A stretch of DNA of 5,781 nucleotides, taken from an uncultured Prevotella sp. (GTDB taxonomy: Bacteria; Bacteroidota; Bacteroidia; Bacteroidales; Bacteroidaceae). The notes beneath the pieces were generated by a model that saw only the letters and a list, made by a program, of their open reading frames with translations, was not told the DNA's origin and did no database searches. The stretch covers positions 1 to 5,781 of the forward strand of contig ONMG01000054.1 in assembly GCA_900318855.1 (NCBI GenBank), in the 5' to 3' direction. Shown here piece by piece: positions 5,032-5,781 of this stretch; positions within the stretch are counted from its first letter, which is position 1, and every line of letters starts with the position of its first letter. The translations under genes were made by a program, and so were the position numbers.

Positions 5032-5781
5032 TTATCTCTTATCTTTCTTCCTGCTCTTGGCTCTGACCATAGTAGCACAGCATCCAAATCTGAAGGATTC
5101 CACAAAGACGACTGCGGCAAAGGATACCACTGTCAGCCTTCAAGAGGTTACTGTGAGGGCTGCCAGAGTGGTGTTCCGCCCAGACGGGCGACGCTATCTT
5201 CCTTCGTTAGCTGTGCGGAACAGTTCTAATAATGGATATACGCTGTTAGAGCGGCTGGCTTTACCTTGGGTTCGAGTGGATGTCACGCGCCATACCATTG
5301 CTGACCGTCTCAACCGTGGTGAGGTACAACTGCGCATCAATGGTGCCATCGCATCAAAGTCCGACGTGATGATGCACGACCCTAAGCAGGTTACATCGGT
5401 GGATTATATCGACAATCCCGGCGTGCGCTATGGCCAGGGCATTGTCTGTGTCATCGACATCCACACACGGCGTAGTGATGCGGGAGATGAGCTTGGCACC
5501 GACCTCACGCAGGCTTTAGCCCGCTATAGCGACGATATGGTCTACGCAAAGGTCAACAGTGGAAAATCTGAATGGGCGCTGACTTACAACTTCTTCTACA
5601 AGGACAACCGCAATGAGAAAGCACGCACCCTCACCGATTACCTGCTCACCGACGGCATGCACGACATCGTCTCGCGTGTGGACAAGCAGTATCGAAGCAG
5701 AGCGGCTGGCAATACGGTCGCACTGAAATACAATCGGGCTGACACGCTCGGCAATGTCTTGCAGGCAAAGCTGACTGCCGA
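5021..5781 (+). CDS. Outer-membrane beta-barrel / TonB-dependent-receptor-like protein, N-terminal part
   Basis: An open frame from ATG 5021 runs 253 codons to the right edge without a stop, so the C-terminus is missing. Residues 1-19 form a signal peptide (MKRT, then a Leu/Phe-rich core, ending near IVAQ). A TonB-box or plug-entry-like stretch LQEVTVRAARV follows at 40-50. Residues about 50-150 form a plug-like domain with LLERLALPWVRVD (75-87), VQLRINGAIAS (102-112), VDYIDNPGVRYG (127-138) and IDIHTRR (145-151). After that come alternating, aromatic-rich strands such as WALTYNFFYKDN (185-196), typical of a starting beta-barrel. The plug follows the signal peptide almost directly, without the carboxypeptidase-regulatory-like domain common in Bacteroidota receptors. 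Full-length relatives are several hundred residues. No lipoprotein cysteine and no SusD-like partner are visible, so the transported ligand is unknown. A TonB-independent beta-barrel role is possible. Confidence 0.85.
   Translation, partial: MKRTYLLSFFLLLALTIVAQHPNLKDSTKTTAAKDTTVSLQEVTVRAARVVFRPDGRRYLPSLAVRNSSNNGYTLLERLALPWVRVDVTRHTIADRLNRGEVQLRINGAIASKSDVMMHDPKQVTSVDYIDNPGVRYGQGIVCVIDIHTRRSDAGDELGTDLTQALARYSDDMVYAKVNSGKSEWALTYNFFYKDNRNEKARTLTDYLLTDGMHDIVSRVDKQYRSRAAGNTVALKYNRADTLGNVLQAKLTA

Noticed and set aside
4879..5229. 116-codon plus-strand open frame covering the protease-receptor gap
   Set aside because: It starts inside the protease gene and is out of frame with both neighbours. The frame from 5021 has a clear signal peptide and plug motifs and an upstream promoter, so this one is a shadow.

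Overview
The window looks like a chromosomal piece from a Bacteroidota member, most likely Prevotella-like. Three things point there: a textbook Bacteroidota -7 promoter box (TACCTTTG), weak or absent Shine-Dalgarno sequences with A-rich leaders, and the protein types, in particular an outer-membrane beta-barrel receptor with the LQEVTV...NPGVRYG signature and a compact PMCA-type calcium ATPase. Genus-level placement is inference only.

Layout. Positions 1-15 hold what may be the first five codons of a leftward gene that leaves the window. Positions 16-476 contain no convincing gene. This stretch carries a pair of 14-bp direct repeats 22 bp apart and a 10-bp inverted repeat, and it ends in a promoter-like box just before the first large gene. 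Positions 477-4892 form a compact rightward three-gene unit: a calcium-translocating P-type ATPase, then the bifunctional riboflavin kinase/FAD synthetase ribF after 7 bases, then a CPBP/Rce1-type intramembrane protease that overlaps ribF by 4 bases (ATGA). Positions 4893-5020 are a regulatory gap. From 5021 to the right edge runs the N-terminal third or so of an outer-membrane beta-barrel (TonB-dependent-receptor-like) protein with a signal peptide; it is cut off by the window end.

How the genes relate. The first three genes are probably co-transcribed, but no shared pathway is evident: one exports calcium, one makes FMN and FAD, and one is a membrane protease of unknown substrate. The receptor gene has its own promoter, and that promoter lies inside the most striking non-coding feature here. 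This is a 20-bp inverted repeat (19 of 20 positions paired) whose left arm carries the -7 box and whose right arm carries the start codon and first codons of the receptor.

I see no rRNA, tRNA, CRISPR array, insertion sequence or phage gene, and no clear new defence or other novel system. The genes are ordinary families. The points worth a second look are the promoter palindrome and the repeat cluster in the left intergenic region.
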